Part shown: positions 62,000 through 64,000 of the stretch, piece by piece | Layout of the letters: every line of letters starts with the position of its first letter | Numbering within the stretch: position 1 is the first letter of the stretch | DNA from: Buttiauxella massiliensis | GTDB taxonomy: Bacteria > Pseudomonadota > Gammaproteobacteria > Enterobacterales > Enterobacteriaceae | Direction of reading: 5' to 3' | NCBI RefSeq assembly: GCF_902500225.1 | Contig: NZ_LR722668.1 | Coordinates: forward strand, 1-64,000 | DNA: 64,000 nucleotides | Made by a program: the position numbers and the translations under genes | The notes under the pieces: generated by a model | Told to the model about the DNA's origin: nothing | Database searches by the model: none | The model's input: the letters and a program-made list of their open reading frames with translations, nothing else

Positions 62000-63184
62000 A
62001 TGAGTGAGCATATTGAAAGGATGAACGAGACAAAGGCCGTATCCAGGCCTAACTGGTCAGCAGTATTTGCTGTGGCGTTTTGCGTAGCCTGCCTGATTAC
62101 CGTGGAGTTCTTACCAGTAAGCTTGCTGACACCCATGGCACAGGATCTGGGGATCTCGGAAGGTGTTGCCGGGCAGTCTGTCACCGTGACCGCTTTTGTA
62201 GCAATGTTCGCAAGTCTGTTTGTGACCAGCATTATTCGCTCAACCGACAGACGCTATGTAGTCATCCTTTTCTCTGTGCTGCTCACCCTCTCATGCCTGC
62301 TGGTTTCCTTTGCTGAAAACTTCACCATGTTGCTGATTGGGCGTGCCTGTTTAGGGATAGCCCTCGGCGGCTTCTGGGCAATGTCGGCCTCTTTAACCAT
62401 GCGGTTAGTTCCAGCGCGTACTGTGCCAAAAGCGCTCTCGGTTATCTTCGGTGCTGTCTCTATCGCACTGGTTATCGCCGCCCCGCTCGGTAGCTTCTTA
62501 GGCGGCATTATTGGCTGGCGCAACGTCTTTAATGGCGCGGCATTAATGGGTGTGGCCTGTATCATATGGGTGTGGAAAGCACTGCCGCCGCTGCCAGGTG
62601 AATCAACGCAGCATAAGCAAAACATGTTGGGTCTGCTTAAACGCCCGGGCGTACTGGCCGGCATGACGGCAATATTTATGACCTTTGCCGGGCAGTTTGC
62701 CTTCTTCACTTACATTCGCCCGGTATATATGACGCTTGCAGGCTTTGATGTCGACGGCCTGACGCTGGTTCTGTTGAGTTTTGGCATTGCGAGTTTTGTC
62801 GGCACATCGCTTTCTGCGGTTTTCCTCAAGCGTTCACTCAAACTGTCGCTGACCTGTGCCCCACTGATTCTGGCACTGAGTGCGCTGGTTCTCGTGTTGT
62901 GGGGGAGCGATAAAATCGTCGCATCAGCAGTTGCCATTATTTGGGGCTTTGCCTTTGCTCTAATTCCAGTTGGCTGGTCGACGTGGATCACCCGTTCACT
63001 TGCGGATCAAGCTGAGAAAGCGGGATCTATTCAGGTTGCGGTGATCCAGTTAGCAAACACTTGTGGAGCGGCAATTGGCGGCCTGGCTCTGGATAATCTC
63101 GGCATTATTTCGCCGCTGGTGTTGTCAGGGAGTTTGATGTTACTGACAGCGTTGTTAGTAGCGACAAAGGTACGAGCAAAATAA
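62000..63184 (+). CDS. nepI: Purine ribonucleoside efflux pump NepI
   Basis: A 394-residue MFS transporter with 12 hydrophobic segments, closely similar to E. coli NepI over its whole length ([63 protein letters not shown]). NepI exports inosine, guanosine and purine analogues with proton antiport. The start at 62000 ([10 protein letters not shown]) is chosen by match to E. coli; the longer frame overlaps the preceding gene. The gene sits in a different neighbourhood from E. coli K-12. Confidence 0.94.
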   Translation: MSEHIERMNETKAVSRPNWSAVFAVAFCVACLITVEFLPVSLLTPMAQDLGISEGVAGQSVTVTAFVAMFASLFVTSIIRSTDRRYVVILFSVLLTLSCLLVSFAENFTMLLIGRACLGIALGGFWAMSASLTMRLVPARTVPKALSVIFGAVSIALVIAAPLGSFLGGIIGWRNVFNGAALMGVACIIWVWKALPPLPGESTQHKQNMLGLLKRPGVLAGMTAIFMTFAGQFAFFTYIRPVYMTLAGFDVDGLTLVLLSFGIASFVGTSLSAVFLKRSLKLSLTCAPLILALSALVLVLWGSDKIVASAVAIIWGFAFALIPVGWSTWITRSLADQAEKAGSIQVAVIQLANTCGAAIGGLALDNLGIISPLVLSGSLMLLTALLVATKVRAK

Positions 63185-63235
63185 CTGTGTCGGATGGCGC
63201 ACTACTATCCGACCAGCTCCCCCACCAAAATCCCA

Positions 63236-64000
63236 TTACCCTCGCCAGAAAGGCTTATTCCCCAAAATCGTTGCGCGATGCATGATGCGACGAGCGGGGA
63301 GATAGTCAGCATTCGCATAATGCTGCGTGACACGGTTATCCCAGATAGCGATGTCGTTTTCCTGCCAGCGCCAGCGAACCTGGAACTCCGGCTTCGTAAT
63401 ATGTGCAAACAGGAAGGCGAGCAGCGCATCGCTTTCTTTTTGCGAGAGGTCGACAATCCGCGTGGTGAAACCCTCGTTAATAAATAACGCCTGCTTACCG
63501 CTTACCGGATGGGTACGCACCACGGGATGCAACAATGGTGGATTCTTAACAACCGCCTCACGCCAGCGCTGATGCTCTTCTTCACTACGGAGATGTTTAT
63601 ACTCCGGGAACGATTTGCGGAAATCGTGCTCTGCTTTTAGCCCTGAGAGCAAGCGCTTGAACGGTTCTGAAAGTGCCTCGAACGCAGCAATGCCACTGGT
63701 CCACAAAGTATCACCACCGAATTCTGGAAGCTGTTTTGCTGCCAGTATCGCACCGGCTGGCGGCGTTTCGATAAAGGTCACGTCGGTGTGCCAGTTATCG
63801 TTATCAGGCAGGTTATCGTTGTGCGTATCCAGCACGATAATCTCCTCCACGCCTTCCGCATGTGGATAAACCGGATGGATGTGCAGATCGCCAAACCGCT
63901 GTGCCAGCGCACGCTGCTGGGCAGGTGTAATAAGTTGATCGCGCAGGAACAGTACCTGATGGCGGATCAGCGCGTGGTAGAGCTGCTCAAATTGATTATC
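63236..64000 (-). CDS. tauD: Taurine dioxygenase (5' end beyond the window)
   Basis: The frame is open to the right edge; the first residues visible are [20 protein letters not shown], so about 28 N-terminal residues are missing. TauD is an Fe(II)/2-oxoglutarate dioxygenase that releases sulfite from taurine under sulfur starvation. The iron ligands are present: WHTDVTF (HxD) and the distal H in RRIMHRATI, with the 2-oxoglutarate-binding Arg in the same segment. Near full-length identity to E. coli TauD is evident. The rest of tauABC would lie beyond position 64000. Confidence 0.96.
   Translation of the reverse strand, partial: DNQFEQLYHALIRHQVLFLRDQLITPAQQRALAQRFGDLHIHPVYPHAEGVEEIIVLDTHNDNLPDNDNWHTDVTFIETPPAGAILAAKQLPEFGGDTLWTSGIAAFEALSEPFKRLLSGLKAEHDFRKSFPEYKHLRSEEEHQRWREAVVKNPPLLHPVVRTHPVSGKQALFINEGFTTRIVDLSQKESDALLAFLFAHITKPEFQVRWRWQENDIAIWDNRVTQHYANADYLPARRIMHRATILGNKPFWRG

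Overview
The window is chromosomal DNA of an enterobacterium (Enterobacteriaceae). The run nudF-yqiB-cpdA-yqiA-parE, tolC-ygiB-ygiC, ygiD, zupT, ribB, ubiK, hldE-glnE-ygiF, ygiM-cca, uppP, folB, plsY, tsaD, rpsU-dnaG-rpoD and tRNA-Ile2 (ileX) matches the Escherichia gene order, and the proteins are close to E. coli but clearly diverged. Two ERIC repeats and an FMN riboswitch on ribB fit this. The genus cannot be fixed by eye; a Buttiauxella- or Kluyvera-like genome is only a guess.

Layout. 1-126: end of an IS3-family insertion sequence. 152-5844: sialic acid cluster, all on the minus strand (nanE, nanK, an SSS-type symporter, nanQ, an RpiR regulator, nanA). A shared operator-like motif precedes nanE and nanA, and a strong terminator separates nanQ from the regulator. 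6178-7920: an AT-rich, membrane-bound EAL phosphodiesterase. 8097-35067: conserved core genes. 35232-35307: ileX tRNA, the integration site of a 22.5-kb genomic island (35261-57792). The island is bounded by a 49-bp direct repeat of the tRNA 3' end, carries a tyrosine integrase at its right end, and has repeated 12-bp integrase arm-type sites near both ends. 57847-64000: host DNA again (polar amino-acid ABC transporter, a DUF2461 protein, nepI, and tauD cut by the window end).

The island is a defence island. On the minus strand it reads hsdM, hsdS, hsdR (complete type I restriction-modification), then three overlapping genes for a C2H2 zinc-finger protein, a coiled-coil protein and an Hsp70-like ATPase, then an McrB GTPase with an EVE-like domain inserted in its motor, McrC, and a small unknown gene. 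A 38-bp copy of the 3' end of hsdR lies between the Hsp70 gene and mcrB. This shows that hsdR and mcrB were once neighbours (the immigration-control layout) and that the zinc-finger/coiled-coil/Hsp70 module was inserted later as a unit. That module is the best candidate for an undescribed system: a chaperone-type ATPase with two dedicated partners, placed inside a restriction cluster.

The island also holds two probably frameshifted genes (35621-36410 and 37255-37915), a cluster of TGATCA palindromes, and AT-rich cargo next to the integrase: a secreted protein, an ankyrin-like protein and a small protein, the last two ending in Cys4 motifs of identical spacing.
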